From: Mycobacterium stomatepiae
Lineage (GTDB): Bacteria > Actinomycetota > Actinomycetes > Mycobacteriales > Mycobacteriaceae
Direction of reading: 5' to 3'
Length of the DNA stretch: 64,000 nucleotides
NCBI RefSeq assembly: GCF_010731715.1
Contig: NZ_AP022587.1
Coordinates: forward strand, 2,170,001 to 2,234,000
The notes beneath the pieces are model-generated. The model was not told the origin of the DNA and ran no database searches. It worked only from the letters and a program-made list of their open reading frames with translations. The translations under genes and the position numbers were made by a program. Positions within the stretch are counted from its first letter, which is position 1; every line of letters starts with the position of its first letter. Of this stretch, positions 26,475 through 35,331 are shown in pieces.

Positions 26475-26500
26475 CGTCTCACTCCTTCCGCCCCTTCCGG

Positions 26501-27300
26501 TCAACGGCCCTGGAACCGGGGATCCCTCTTCTCGATGAACGCTGCGACACCTTCGGCGACGTCGTCGGTGCCCGCGACCTGTTCGACGAGAAGCGCCTCG
26601 GTGCTGAACGCCGCCGACCGGTCGACATCGAGGGCCTGATTGAGCATCGTTTTCGCCGCCGCGAGGGCGCGAGTGGGGCCGCTCGCCAATCGCTGAGCCC
26701 ATTCGGTGGCCAGCGCCTCCAAGTCGCAGTGGTTGGCGACGACTTCGTTGACCAGACCGATTCGATGTGCCTCGGCGGCCGACAGCTCCTCGCCGAACAG
26801 GATCAGTCGCTTGGCGACGTTAAACGGGACCTTGCGCGTCAGAAGGTAGGCGGCACCGCCATCGGGGGCCAGCCCGCGGCGCACGAAAAGCTCGATCAGC
26901 TTTGCGCTCTCGACGGCGACGACGAGATCGCATGCCAGCACCATGCTCGCGCCGACACCCGCCGCTACCCCGTTCAATGCGCAGATCACCGGTTTGTCGC
27001 AGTCGAGCAGGGCGGCGACCACAGCTTGCGACCCGGTTCGCAGGATCCGCGCGGCGTCGCCCGCGATACGGTCTTGGCTGGCCCGCATGTTGGGGTCACG
27101 CAGATTGGGTCCGGTGCAGGGTGTCGTTCCCCGCTCGCCGTGAACACGACGGCGCGGATGTCGGGGTCGCTGGACGCCGAGGTCAGATTGGCGATGAGAT
27201 CCCGTTGCATCGCCCGCGTCACTGAGTTGCCGACCTCCGGCCGATCGAGTATCAACCAGTGCACGCCGGCATCGGTGCGCACCGTCAGACCGGTACTCAC
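26501..27300 (-). pseudogene. Enoyl-CoA hydratase, frameshifted
   Basis: The first frame starts at a GTG (27300, overlapping the upstream P450 stop as GTGA) and contains ILDRPEVGNSVTR and AVVFTASGER. The second frame continues CTGPNLRDPNMRA, PVICALNGVAAGVGASMVLA and ends FIEKRDPRFQGR. The switch is at about 27120-27122, where a run of three C (minus strand) stands in place of the expected extra base. The locus is 800 nt, one short of a multiple of three. All else looks intact, so the loss is recent or is an assembly error. Confidence 0.85.
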
Positions 27301-28493
27301 AAGGCGATGGGCACGCTGGCCGGCCCCCGCACGGAGTTCGTGTGGACGTAGGACACCTTGTCCTCGTCGACGTCCCACTTCGGGAATCGCTTGAGCGTCT
27401 CCTCGAGAGCAACCCTGGCCTCCAGCCGTGCGAGCGCCGCACCGAGGCAGAAGTGCGAGCCGTGCCCAAAGCTGATGTGGCGGATGCCGGTTCGAGTGAC
27501 GTCGAACGCATCGGCGTGCTCGTACTGACGCTCGTCTCGGCCCGCCGAGCCGGTCAGCAGCGCCACCTTCGAGCCGGCCGGGATCACCACGTCGTGGTAT
27601 GTGGTGTCGCGCAGCGTGAAACGGCCCTGTATCGGCGACGGCGCATCGTAGCGGAGCAGCTCTTCGACGGCGCCTCCGATGAGCGCGGGATCGTCGACAA
27701 GCTTGGCTCGCTGCTCGGGGTTGCGCGCCAGAGTCAGCGCCGCCCAGCCCAGCAGGCGCGCCACGGTTTCGTTACCCGCGACGTTGATCATCGCGATGAA
27801 CACCAACAGCTCGCCATCATCGAGGCGGCGCGGGTCTACGTCGGGTGCGATGAGATCGGAGTCCATGAGGTCGCTCACCACGTCGGTGCTCCGGTCGCGG
27901 CGGCGCAACTCGATCTGCTGTCGGTAGTACTCGAACAAGTTGGCAGAGGCTTGGTCCCCCGCTGCATTGCGCTCCGGATTGCCCTCGTCGCGGTGCACCT
28001 GGGCGTCCGACCACTCGCGCAGATCGTCGTGATCTTCTTCGGGAAAGCCAAGCAACGAACTGATCACCATCACCGGCAGCTTGGCCGAGAAATCAGCGAC
28101 GTAATCGAATCCGCCAGAGCCGACGAACGGATCAAGATAGCGCCGGCACAGCTCGCGAACGTAGTCCTCCAGCTTGGCGATCCGGCTGCGAAAGAATGTG
28201 CGGTTCACCATCTTCCGCATCGCCGTGTGATCCGGCGGGTCCATCATGATCATCGCTTTGGGCGCCGCCCAGGGATCCTCGGTGATCATGTCGAGCGTGA
28301 TGCCGTGCTCGGAGGAGAACACCTCGGTGTCCAAAGATGCCGCCATAACATCATCGAACCTGCTGAGGGCGTAAAAGTCGTACTGGTCGTTGTAATAGAT
28401 CGGCGCTTCGTCGCGCATCCGCTTCCACACCGAATACGGCTCGGCATGCAGGGCCCGGTCGAAAGGATCCCAACGCAGATCCGTCGTCGTCAT
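27297..28493 (-). CDS. Cytochrome P450
   Basis: A complete 398-residue P450. NVAGNETVARLLGW is the I helix, EELLRYDAPSP supplies ExxR, and FGHGSHFCLGAALARLEAR holds the haem ligand Cys349. Its closest internal relatives are the other P450s here, but it lacks the N-terminal extension of the broken one downstream. GGAAGGACGGTGCCG precedes the ATG at 28493. It heads a minus-strand operon whose two later genes are frameshifted. Confidence 0.93.
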   Translation of the reverse strand: MTTTDLRWDPFDRALHAEPYSVWKRMRDEAPIYYNDQYDFYALSRFDDVMAASLDTEVFSSEHGITLDMITEDPWAAPKAMIMMDPPDHTAMRKMVNRTFFRSRIAKLEDYVRELCRRYLDPFVGSGGFDYVADFSAKLPVMVISSLLGFPEEDHDDLREWSDAQVHRDEGNPERNAAGDQASANLFEYYRQQIELRRRDRSTDVVSDLMDSDLIAPDVDPRRLDDGELLVFIAMINVAGNETVARLLGWAALTLARNPEQRAKLVDDPALIGGAVEELLRYDAPSPIQGRFTLRDTTYHDVVIPAGSKVALLTGSAGRDERQYEHADAFDVTRTGIRHISFGHGSHFCLGAALARLEARVALEETLKRFPKWDVDEDKVSYVHTNSVRGPASVPIAL

Positions 28494-28514
28494 CGGCACC
28501 GTCCTTCCGGTATG

Positions 28515-28540
28515 GAACACTATTACATTAGTTGTCTAAT
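28515..28540. promoter_or_regulatory. AT-rich divergent promoter with ATTAG-N4-CTAAT palindrome
   Basis: The gap between the P450 and the next hydratase holds a GAAC half-site (28515-28518) and a perfect palindrome ATTAGTTGTCTAAT (28527-28540). TTAGTTGT recurs on the minus strand at 47300-47293. This is a weaker member of the operator family or a different one. Confidence 0.35.
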
Positions 28541-28589
28541 TGCACTACCATTCAGGTGCCCGGCATGGCGGCTCGAGGAGGAATTTCAA

Positions 28590-29402
28590 GTGGAAACGCG
28601 GGAGATGGACCACGTCGTGTACGAGAAAGACGGGGCGATCGCACGCATCATCCTGAACAATCCGGACCGCGCCAATGCCCAGACATCGGAGATGGTGCAC
28701 AGCGTCAACTCCGCACTCGACGACGCTCAGTACGACTACGACATCAAGGTCGTCATCATCAAGGCCAAAGGCAAGGGTTTCTGTTCTGGTCACATTCCCG
28801 ACGGCAGTTATCCCGAGTTCAAAGCGGAGCTGGAGGCGTCGGGCAAGGTCTGGCGCTCGGCAGCGCAGCTGTTCCTCTGGCCGGTCCTCAAGCTCTGGGA
28901 ATTCCCCAAGCCGGTGATCGCGCAGGTACACGGCTACGCCATCGGCGGCGGCACCACCTGGGCGCTGATCCCGGAGATCACCATCTGCAGCGACGACGCG
29001 TGGTTCCAGATGCCGCTTGTTCCGAGCTTCGGGCTGCCCGGCTCGGAGACCATGTTCGAACCGTGGGTCTTCATGAACTACAAGCGGGCGGCCGAGTATC
29101 TCTATACGGCACAGAAGATCTCGGCCGAGCAAGCCCTGGAATTCGGACTGGTGAACCGGGTCGTGCCACGCGAGCAACTCGAAACCGAGGTCGAGCAGCT
29201 CGCGGCGAAGATCGCCAAGGCGCCGCTCATCACCTTGCAGGCGACCAAGGCCGGCATCCTGCGCGCGTGGGAGAACATGGGATTCCGCACGCATCAGCAG
29301 GCCAGCAACGACCTGCAAGCGGTGGTGACCGGCTCCAAGGAATTCCAGGACTACATGGTCGAGCTCCTGAAGAAGGCCGCCAAGCCGTCAGATCGGGTCT
29401 AG
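28590..29402 (+). CDS. Enoyl-CoA hydratase/isomerase family protein
   Basis: A 270-residue crotonase-fold protein with ILNNPDRANAQTSEM at the start, GFCSGHIPDGSYPEF for the oxyanion loop, and HGYAIGGGTTWALIPEITIC. The SGH(I) loop and the aromatic-rich middle (WRSAAQLFLWPVLKLWEFP) differ from standard EchA proteins and suggest a bulky substrate. The GTG at 28590 is chosen because GAGGAGG lies 9 nt before it. It is 2 bp from the acyl-CoA dehydrogenase that follows. Confidence 0.88.
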   Translation: METREMDHVVYEKDGAIARIILNNPDRANAQTSEMVHSVNSALDDAQYDYDIKVVIIKAKGKGFCSGHIPDGSYPEFKAELEASGKVWRSAAQLFLWPVLKLWEFPKPVIAQVHGYAIGGGTTWALIPEITICSDDAWFQMPLVPSFGLPGSETMFEPWVFMNYKRAAEYLYTAQKISAEQALEFGLVNRVVPREQLETEVEQLAAKIAKAPLITLQATKAGILRAWENMGFRTHQQASNDLQAVVTGSKEFQDYMVELLKKAAKPSDRV

Positions 29403-29404
29403 CC

Positions 29405-30607
29405 GTGCCGCTTACGCCGATCGTCCGCTTCGGCGGTGGACCGGAGATCGAACAGCTACGCAGCCGGCTGCGCGGGTGGCTCGACGACCACCTGCCCGAC
29501 GAATTCCGCCGCACCGCGGCCAATCCCGACTACCTGCCACGCGACGCGCATGAGCGTGCCGTGCAGTTCTGCCAGGCACTACACACGCAGGGCTGGTTCG
29601 TCCCGCAGTGGCCGGCTCGATTCGGCGGCGGCGGGCTCGGCGTGGTCGAACAGGTCGTGATCCGTGAGGAACTCGCTTACGCCGGTGCGCCGCTGGTCAA
29701 CACGAACGGCGTCAACATGCTCGCTCCGGTGCTGTTCCAGTTCGGCACCCCCGAGCAGCAGCAGGAGCACCTGCCCAAGATCGCCCGCTCCGAGCGGATG
29801 TGGGCGCAGGGATACTCCGAGCCGGAGGCTGGATCCGATCTCGCCGCCCTACGCATGACCGCGCGCCGAGACGGTGACGACTATGTGCTCGATGGCCAGA
29901 AAACATGGACCAGCAACGGCGTTCTGGCCGATTGGATTTTCGTGCTGGCACGCACCTCCCCGCTCGGAGAGAAGCGCCAGCAAGGCATCTCGTTCTTGCT
30001 CGTCGACCTGGTCTCCCCGGGTATCACCCGGCGTCCCATCCGCTCGATGACCGGATACCCGACCTTCGCCGAGGAGTTCTTCGACGGCGTGCGGGTGCCT
30101 GCCGCCAATCTGGTTGGCGCCGAGGGCGACGGCTGGAAGGTCGCGAAGGCGCTGCTTGTGGCTGAGCGGTCGAACGTGACGCGCGCCGCGCAGGCGCAGC
30201 GCTACCTCGACGAGCTGGTCGACTGGTGCCGCGGTCAACGCGGGAGTTCTCATGATCCGCTGGCGGATCCGGCGCATCGGCTGGCCCTGGCCCGCGCGGT
30301 CGAACGCGTCGAGGTGGGACGTGCGCTCTCTTACCGGGTGGCACACCAGCAGGCTGCCGGCCAGCTCGATCCCGCGTTGCCGTCGTTGTCCAAGCTCTAC
30401 CATTCGGAACTCACCGCCGAGCTACGCCAGCTCGGTGCGAAGATCCTCGGGCCGGCGGGTGCGCTACTGCCCGACGATCCCGACGCGCTGCTGCACGGCC
30501 ATTTCTCCGAGGGATTGCTGTTGTCATTACTACACACCATCGGCGGAGGCACCAGCGAGATTCAGCGGGATCTCATTTCGACTGCGGGACTGGGGCTTCC
30601 GCGCTAG
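29405..30607 (+). CDS. Acyl-CoA dehydrogenase, FadE family
   Basis: A 400-residue acyl-CoA dehydrogenase with GYSEPEAGSDLAALR in the middle domain, FFDGVRVPAANLVG and the C-terminal GGGTSEIQRDLISTAGLGLPR. It starts at a GTG 2 bp after the hydratase stop. No short partner subunit follows, so it either works as a homomer or pairs with a chain encoded elsewhere. Its TAG and that of the convergent hydratase share the sequence CTAG. Confidence 0.92.
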   Translation: MPLTPIVRFGGGPEIEQLRSRLRGWLDDHLPDEFRRTAANPDYLPRDAHERAVQFCQALHTQGWFVPQWPARFGGGGLGVVEQVVIREELAYAGAPLVNTNGVNMLAPVLFQFGTPEQQQEHLPKIARSERMWAQGYSEPEAGSDLAALRMTARRDGDDYVLDGQKTWTSNGVLADWIFVLARTSPLGEKRQQGISFLLVDLVSPGITRRPIRSMTGYPTFAEEFFDGVRVPAANLVGAEGDGWKVAKALLVAERSNVTRAAQAQRYLDELVDWCRGQRGSSHDPLADPAHRLALARAVERVEVGRALSYRVAHQQAAGQLDPALPSLSKLYHSELTAELRQLGAKILGPAGALLPDDPDALLHGHFSEGLLLSLLHTIGGGTSEIQRDLISTAGLGLPR

Positions 30608-31371
30608 CCGAACTGTGTCCGCCCCGTGGCGGCAGCCGAACGCTGCTGCGCGACGGTGGCAACGGCCAGCTCGAGCGGCTGGAAGGACGCCAACTGAGCG
30701 GTCTCGGTGGCTGCGATGAGTCGTTTGGTCAGCTCCACCGCGCCCGCGTCGGCATCGGCGATCCCGCGAGCAATGGCGAGTGCATGGTCAATGGCGGAAC
30801 CCGGGTCGACGAGATCGGTGACCAAACCTAGAGCGTACGCATCCTCCGCAGGTAACCGGCTCCCGCGCAGCAACAGTGACGACGCCCGGTGCCTGCCGAG
30901 CTGCTGGGTCAGTCGCCAGGCCAGTCCGCCGTCGGGCACCACGGCGCGCGCCACGAACGGGGCAGAGAAGAACGCGTCGCGGGACGCGACAACCAGGTCA
31001 CACGACAGCGCCAGGCTCCAGCCCAGACCTACCGCCGCCCCTTCCACGACGGCCACGGTCGGCACCGCCACCTCCCGCAGCTGGGCCATGACACGCTGAG
31101 CGTGCTCGACCCGGCCCGCCGCACCCATCGGCCCATCGCCGTGTGCGGGTCCGGTCTTCAAATCGCCACCAGCGCTGAAGAATCCGCCGTTGCCGGCGAT
31201 CACAATGCCACCTGCACCCGCCGCGGCGGCGAGAGCATCCGAAAGCCCCGTCCACGACTCGTACCGCAGAGCGTTCCGCTGAGTAGGACGGTTCAGCAGA
31301 ATGAGCGCAATCCCATCCCTGTCCTCGGCGAGAACCAGCGGGTCCGCGTCGGCGGCGGGTAAATTGGTCAC
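30604..31371 (-). CDS. Enoyl-CoA hydratase/isomerase family protein
   Basis: A 255-residue crotonase-fold protein. ILLNRPTQRNALRYESW and FFSAGGDLKTGP define the first half, GAAVGLGWSLALSCDLVVAS the second. The GTG at 31371 overlaps the upstream hydratase stop as GTGA. It is the last of five overlapping minus-strand genes beginning with the fused E1 dehydrogenase. Three consecutive hydratase paralogues in one operon suggest different steps, or a mixed complex, rather than simple redundancy. Confidence 0.88.
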   Translation of the reverse strand: MTNLPAADADPLVLAEDRDGIALILLNRPTQRNALRYESWTGLSDALAAAAGAGGIVIAGNGGFFSAGGDLKTGPAHGDGPMGAAGRVEHAQRVMAQLREVAVPTVAVVEGAAVGLGWSLALSCDLVVASRDAFFSAPFVARAVVPDGGLAWRLTQQLGRHRASSLLLRGSRLPAEDAYALGLVTDLVDPGSAIDHALAIARGIADADAGAVELTKRLIAATETAQLASFQPLELAVATVAQQRSAAATGRTQFG

Positions 31372-32168
31372 CCGCGCTCGAGGAACTTGTCGATCGCGGC
31401 GCGATGTTCCGGGGTGGTAACGCACTCTGTCTCCGCCGAGATCCCATACTCGAGGATCGCAGTCACCGCGCGCTCGGCGTGCAGGTTCAGCGTGCGCTTG
31501 GTGTCCTGCACCGCGCGCGCCGGAAGCGCAGCGAGCCGGTGAGCCAGCCTGAGCCCTTCCGACTTGATGTCGGCGTGCGGCACCACCCGATTCGCCAGTC
31601 CCAACTCAACGGCTACGGGTGCTTTGATCCGCTCACCGAGCATCAGGTACTCCTTCGCCTTGAGCAGGCTCATCAGCAGCGGCCACAGCACGGATCCACC
31701 GTCTCCGGCCACTAGCCCACTCGCCACGTGAGTATCGGCGAAGAACGACCGATCCGACATCAACACGATGTCGCACAGAACAGCGATGCTGCAGCCGAAT
31801 CCCACGGCGGGGCCGTTGACGGCCGCAACGATCGGCAACGGAAAATCGATCATGTCGCGCACGATGCGCCGCGCATCACGCATGCCTTCGCGCCGGGTGA
31901 CCGGATTCTCGACGTGAGTGTGCAGCCATTCGACGAGATCGCCGCCGGCAGAGAAGAAGTCGCCCGTGCCGGTGATCAGGACGGCACGAGCATCGGAATC
32001 CTCGCCCAAGGTGCTCCACAGCCGGGCGAACGCGCCGTGCATGCGTTTGTTCACCGCGTTGGCGTTGTCCGGATTGTTCAAGGTGACGATCCGAACCGCA
32101 CCGTCGTTGGCCACAAGTATCTCGTCACACCCGGTCATTTCGCAGGTGCCCTGCGGAAGTTCGGTCAA
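31368..32168 (-). CDS. Enoyl-CoA hydratase/isomerase family protein
   Basis: A 266-residue crotonase-fold protein if started at the TTG (32168) that overlaps the upstream stop, or 256 residues from the ATG at 32138. TLNNPDNANAVNKRM, FFSAGGDLVEWLHTH and NGPAVGFGCSIAVLCDIVLM are the family segments. The catalytic acids cannot be assigned with certainty. Coupling on both sides (TTGA and GTGA overlaps) shows it is made with its two paralogues. Confidence 0.85.
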   Translation of the reverse strand: MTELPQGTCEMTGCDEILVANDGAVRIVTLNNPDNANAVNKRMHGAFARLWSTLGEDSDARAVLITGTGDFFSAGGDLVEWLHTHVENPVTRREGMRDARRIVRDMIDFPLPIVAAVNGPAVGFGCSIAVLCDIVLMSDRSFFADTHVASGLVAGDGGSVLWPLLMSLLKAKEYLMLGERIKAPVAVELGLANRVVPHADIKSEGLRLAHRLAALPARAVQDTKRTLNLHAERAVTAILEYGISAETECVTTPEHRAAIDKFLERG

Positions 32169-33028
32169 GAGCTTTCGGTCCCTTCGGAGTGTTTGTCCGT
32201 CGGCATCCAGGCCGGGCGCCGAGTCGCTACGAAAGCGTCACGAGCGGAGGCAGCAGGCCACGTCGGAGGACGTTTCTGCAGGAACGCCGTGAAGGCCTCG
32301 ATCTGTTCGGCGGTGCCCATCGAGGCCCAGTACCCGGATACGTCGACGGGTGGCAGCGCGCGGGCCATCTCCCGCTTCATCGCGGCACGTGCCGCGGGAC
32401 CGGTATTGCGCACGCGGTCGAGCAACGCCACCGTCTCCGCGACGAGCGAATCGTGCGGCACCACCTTCCCGACGAAACCGAGCCGCTCCGCCTCGGCCGC
32501 CTCGACCCAATCATTGCCGTAGATAAGGTGATTCGCGCGCAGCGTGCCGACGCGCTGCGGAATGCGGGCGGCGACGAACGCCTCGTACACCCCGCGGGTC
32601 AAGTCGGGTACGCGTAGCCGCGCCCGGTCGGATGCGATCACCAGGTCGGCGTACAGCGTCATCACGAGGCCGCCCCCGAGGGCCAGCCCGTTCACCGCGC
32701 AGACAACGAGTTTCGGGATCTTGCCGAGCGTCTCGAACGGAGTTGCATCGTAGGCCTCGGTGAAGGAATCCCAGCGCCGATCGGGATTGCCGACCGCGTT
32801 CATATCGCCGCCGGCACAGAACATATCGCCCGTGCCGGTGATCACCAGGAAGTCGAGCGATGGCTCGTCGGCAACAATCATCGCCGCCCGCTTGATGCCG
32901 TGGTAGCCGTCCGCGGTCAACGCATTGCGCTTCTCCGGGCGGTCGATCGTCACCGTCAGCGTGTCGCCGTCGATCCGCGCGGACAGCTCCTCGGCCGCCA
33001 GGTCGACTTCGTTCGGTAACGCGGTCAC
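32165..33028 (-). CDS. Enoyl-CoA hydratase/isomerase family protein (HIBYL-CoA hydrolase-like length)
   Basis: A 287-residue crotonase-fold protein with TIDRPEKRNALTADGY, FCAGGDMNAVG and NGLALGGGLVMTLYADLVIA. The C-terminal tail after PPTWPAASARDAF is longer than in its neighbours. It starts at a GTG overlapping the lipoyl-domain gene stop by 4 nt. The place next to a 2-oxoacid dehydrogenase E1 and a lipoyl carrier would suit a branched or 3-hydroxy acyl-CoA substrate, but this is inference. Confidence 0.87.
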   Translation of the reverse strand: MTALPNEVDLAAEELSARIDGDTLTVTIDRPEKRNALTADGYHGIKRAAMIVADEPSLDFLVITGTGDMFCAGGDMNAVGNPDRRWDSFTEAYDATPFETLGKIPKLVVCAVNGLALGGGLVMTLYADLVIASDRARLRVPDLTRGVYEAFVAARIPQRVGTLRANHLIYGNDWVEAAEAERLGFVGKVVPHDSLVAETVALLDRVRNTGPAARAAMKREMARALPPVDVSGYWASMGTAEQIEAFTAFLQKRPPTWPAASARDAFVATRRPAWMPTDKHSEGTESS

Positions 33029-33252
33029 GAGATGACCGCGACGGCTGTGCCTACCTGATAGGTGCCGCCCTCTTCGACTTTCCAGGACACCGTGCCCGAG
33101 GACGGCGCCTCGATGTCCATTTCCGCCTTGTCGGTGGCGATTGAGTAGAGCCGGTCACCCTCGCTGACGGACGCGCCGTTGTCGACGAAGAACTCGGTCA
33201 CCTCGGCTTCGGTAATGGCGTCCCCGGGCTTGGGCAGCCGCACCTCGGTCAC
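33025..33252 (-). CDS. Free-standing lipoyl (biotinyl/lipoyl attachment) domain protein
   Basis: A 75-residue protein that is a single lipoyl domain. The attachment lysine lies in the turn ATDKAEMDIEAP near residue 43, flanked by the EGDRLYSIATD and SSGTVSWKVEEGG strands. In normal E2 subunits such a domain is followed by a subunit-binding domain and an acyltransferase core; both are absent here. It overlaps the E1 gene and the first hydratase by 4 nt each. It probably carries the acyl or reducing group produced by the adjacent E1. Confidence 0.85.
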   Translation of the reverse strand: MTEVRLPKPGDAITEAEVTEFFVDNGASVSEGDRLYSIATDKAEMDIEAPSSGTVSWKVEEGGTYQVGTAVAVIS

Positions 33253-35270
33253 ACGACCCTCCTGATGGCCTCGACCAGTTGCGTGGCACCGGGTCGACAG
33301 GCGGCTTCGAGGCTGGCCGCCCGCGGTACCGGTGTGTAGGTTCCGGCGACGCGCTGAATCGGCGCGCTGAGGATGCCAAACAGTTCCGTTCCTACCGCTG
33401 CAGCGAGTTCGGCTCCGGGACCGCAGAATCCGACCGATTCGTGGGCAACGACCAACCTGGTCGTCTTACGCACCGAGTCGAGTACCGTAGCCAGATCGAG
33501 CGGCACCAACGTGCGCAGGTCGATCACCTCTACGGCGATACCGTCGGCTTCGACCTCCTTGGCGGCCTCGAGTGCGGCGTGCACCATGGCCCCGTAGGAG
33601 ACCACCGTGACATCGGAGCCCGCACGTTTGACGTCCGCCTGTCCCAGGGGGATCACGTAGTCGGCCACGGGAACCGACCCCTTGCCACCTCCGTAATACA
33701 GCTTCATCGATTCGATGAACAGGCAGGGATCGTCGTCCGCCAGGCATGCGTTCAGCAGGCCCACAGCGTCGGCGGCGGTACTGGGCCACACCACTTTCAA
33801 CCCGGGAGTGTGCATCGCCCACGCTTCGACCGCCTGCGAATGTTGCGGCCCCGCGCCCATTCCCACCATGGTGCGGATCACCAGGGGCGCACCATGGCGG
33901 CCACCCGACATGTAACGCACTTTGGCGGCATGATTGGCGATCTGGTCCATCGCGACGCCGAGGAAGTCCATGAACATCAATTCCGCCACCGGCCGAAGGC
34001 CGGCGAGCGACGCGCCGAGCGCCGCGCCGACGATCGATGATTCGGCGATGGGCGTGTCGAGCACCCGGCCTTCGCCGTATTTGGCCGACAGACCGGCGGT
34101 GATTTTGAACATGCCACCGCCCGACGGGTCGCCGATGTCTTCGCCGAGTAGGACGATCGATTCGTCAGCTGCCATCGCGCGATCCAGTGTGCGGTTGATT
34201 GCCTGCACCAATCCGAGTTCCTCGGTGTCTCCGGCGGGTAGCTCCGCACGTACCGCACCGTCGGCACTGAGCTCGGACCCATTGTCGGCGAACACCTCTC
34301 GAGTCAAGTCGTCGACGTCGGGAGGCGTTGAGGCAACCGCTGCGGAGAACGCCGCGTCGAGCTCGGCCGTGATCTGTGCATCGATCTGGTCGAGTTCGGC
34401 CGCGGTGGCGGTGCCGTCGTCGATCAGGCGCTGACGGAAGCGCGCGAAGGGCGGGTTCGCGCGCTTGGCGGCAAGCTCTTCCTGATCCGCGTACCCCATC
34501 GCGTCGCCGAAGTAGTGACCCTGTAGGCGGTACGCCACCGCCTCCACGAACGACGGTCCGTCGCCACTGCGTGCGCGCTCGACCGCCTCGGCCACCGCGT
34601 CGAAGACAGCGTGGGGATCCGCGCCGTCCACCGTGACACCCGGGATGCCGTAACCCCGCGCCCGGTCCGACAGCCGGTCGGAGCGCGTATAGCGATTGAA
34701 GGCCGTGCCCTCCGCCCAGGAGTTGTTCTGACAGAAGAAGATCACGGGCAGCCCCCACACCGACGCCATATTCATGGCCTCATGCACGTAGCCGATGCTG
34801 GTTGCGCCGTCGCCGAAGCTGACCAACACGACCTGACCAGTGCCTCGCCGCGCCGCCGCCAACGCGATGCCGTTCGCGATGAGCGGACCCGCACCGACGA
34901 TGCCGGTGGTCCAGGCGACGCCGTGCTCAGGGTCGTAGATTCCCATCGCGCCGGCCTTGCCGCGCGACAACCCGTCCCTACGCCCCAGGATTTCGGCGAA
35001 GTACCCGCGCAGATCGATGCCCTTGGCGAGCACGTCGCCGAGGCCGCGGTAGGTGGTGACGAGTTGGTCGTCATCGGACAGCGCGAGCATCGCCCCAGCC
35101 GACATCGCCTCCTGGCCGTCCACCGGCCAGTAGCTCATCGCGGCCTCGCCCGACGACAAGGCCTTGCGAACGCGTTTGTCCCCCTGCCGGACCTTGCTCA
35201 TCAATCGGTAGAGGGCCAGCGCGCGATCGTTTGTCGGAGCTGACGATTCGGTGTCTAGTTGGGTGGACAT
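33249..35270 (-). CDS. Thiamine-diphosphate 2-oxoacid dehydrogenase E1, alpha and beta fused
   Basis: A 673-residue fusion. The N-terminal half is an E1 alpha chain: GDGATSIGYVHEAMNMAS and FFCQNNSW form the ThDP/metal motif (GDG to NN). The C-terminal half is an E1 beta chain: LLGEDIGDPSGGGMFK, TPIAESSIVGAALGAS and AGPQHSQAVEAW. Such enzymes decarboxylate a 2-oxoacid and pass the acyl group to lipoate. I use the ATG at 35270, 5 nt after GAGGAGTGTGG. Only a lone lipoyl domain and three hydratases follow; no E2 core or E3 gene is present. Confidence 0.92.
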   Translation of the reverse strand: MSTQLDTESSAPTNDRALALYRLMSKVRQGDKRVRKALSSGEAAMSYWPVDGQEAMSAGAMLALSDDDQLVTTYRGLGDVLAKGIDLRGYFAEILGRRDGLSRGKAGAMGIYDPEHGVAWTTGIVGAGPLIANGIALAAARRGTGQVVLVSFGDGATSIGYVHEAMNMASVWGLPVIFFCQNNSWAEGTAFNRYTRSDRLSDRARGYGIPGVTVDGADPHAVFDAVAEAVERARSGDGPSFVEAVAYRLQGHYFGDAMGYADQEELAAKRANPPFARFRQRLIDDGTATAAELDQIDAQITAELDAAFSAAVASTPPDVDDLTREVFADNGSELSADGAVRAELPAGDTEELGLVQAINRTLDRAMAADESIVLLGEDIGDPSGGGMFKITAGLSAKYGEGRVLDTPIAESSIVGAALGASLAGLRPVAELMFMDFLGVAMDQIANHAAKVRYMSGGRHGAPLVIRTMVGMGAGPQHSQAVEAWAMHTPGLKVVWPSTAADAVGLLNACLADDDPCLFIESMKLYYGGGKGSVPVADYVIPLGQADVKRAGSDVTVVSYGAMVHAALEAAKEVEADGIAVEVIDLRTLVPLDLATVLDSVRKTTRLVVAHESVGFCGPGAELAAAVGTELFGILSAPIQRVAGTYTPVPRAASLEAACRPGATQLVEAIRRVV

Positions 35271-35308
35271 CCACACTCCTCGACGGTCTGGTGACCGATT
35301 CTACAATA

Positions 35309-35331
35309 TGACGAAATGTGTTCAATCGTGC
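35309..35331. promoter_or_regulatory. Operator-like element before the E1 operon
   Basis: TGAC-GAAATGT-GTTC (35309-35323) runs into TGTTCAATCGTGC (35319-35331). That 13-mer occurs again, inverted, at 39928-39916. It lies 39 bp upstream of the E1 start and overlaps the stop region of the NTF2-like gene, so the E1 operon is separately controlled. Confidence 0.5.

Noticed and set aside
27342..28589. Upstream extension of the hydratase at 28590
   Set aside because: The frame stays open antisense to the P450, but AGGAGG before the GTG at 28590 and the family N-terminus both place the start there.
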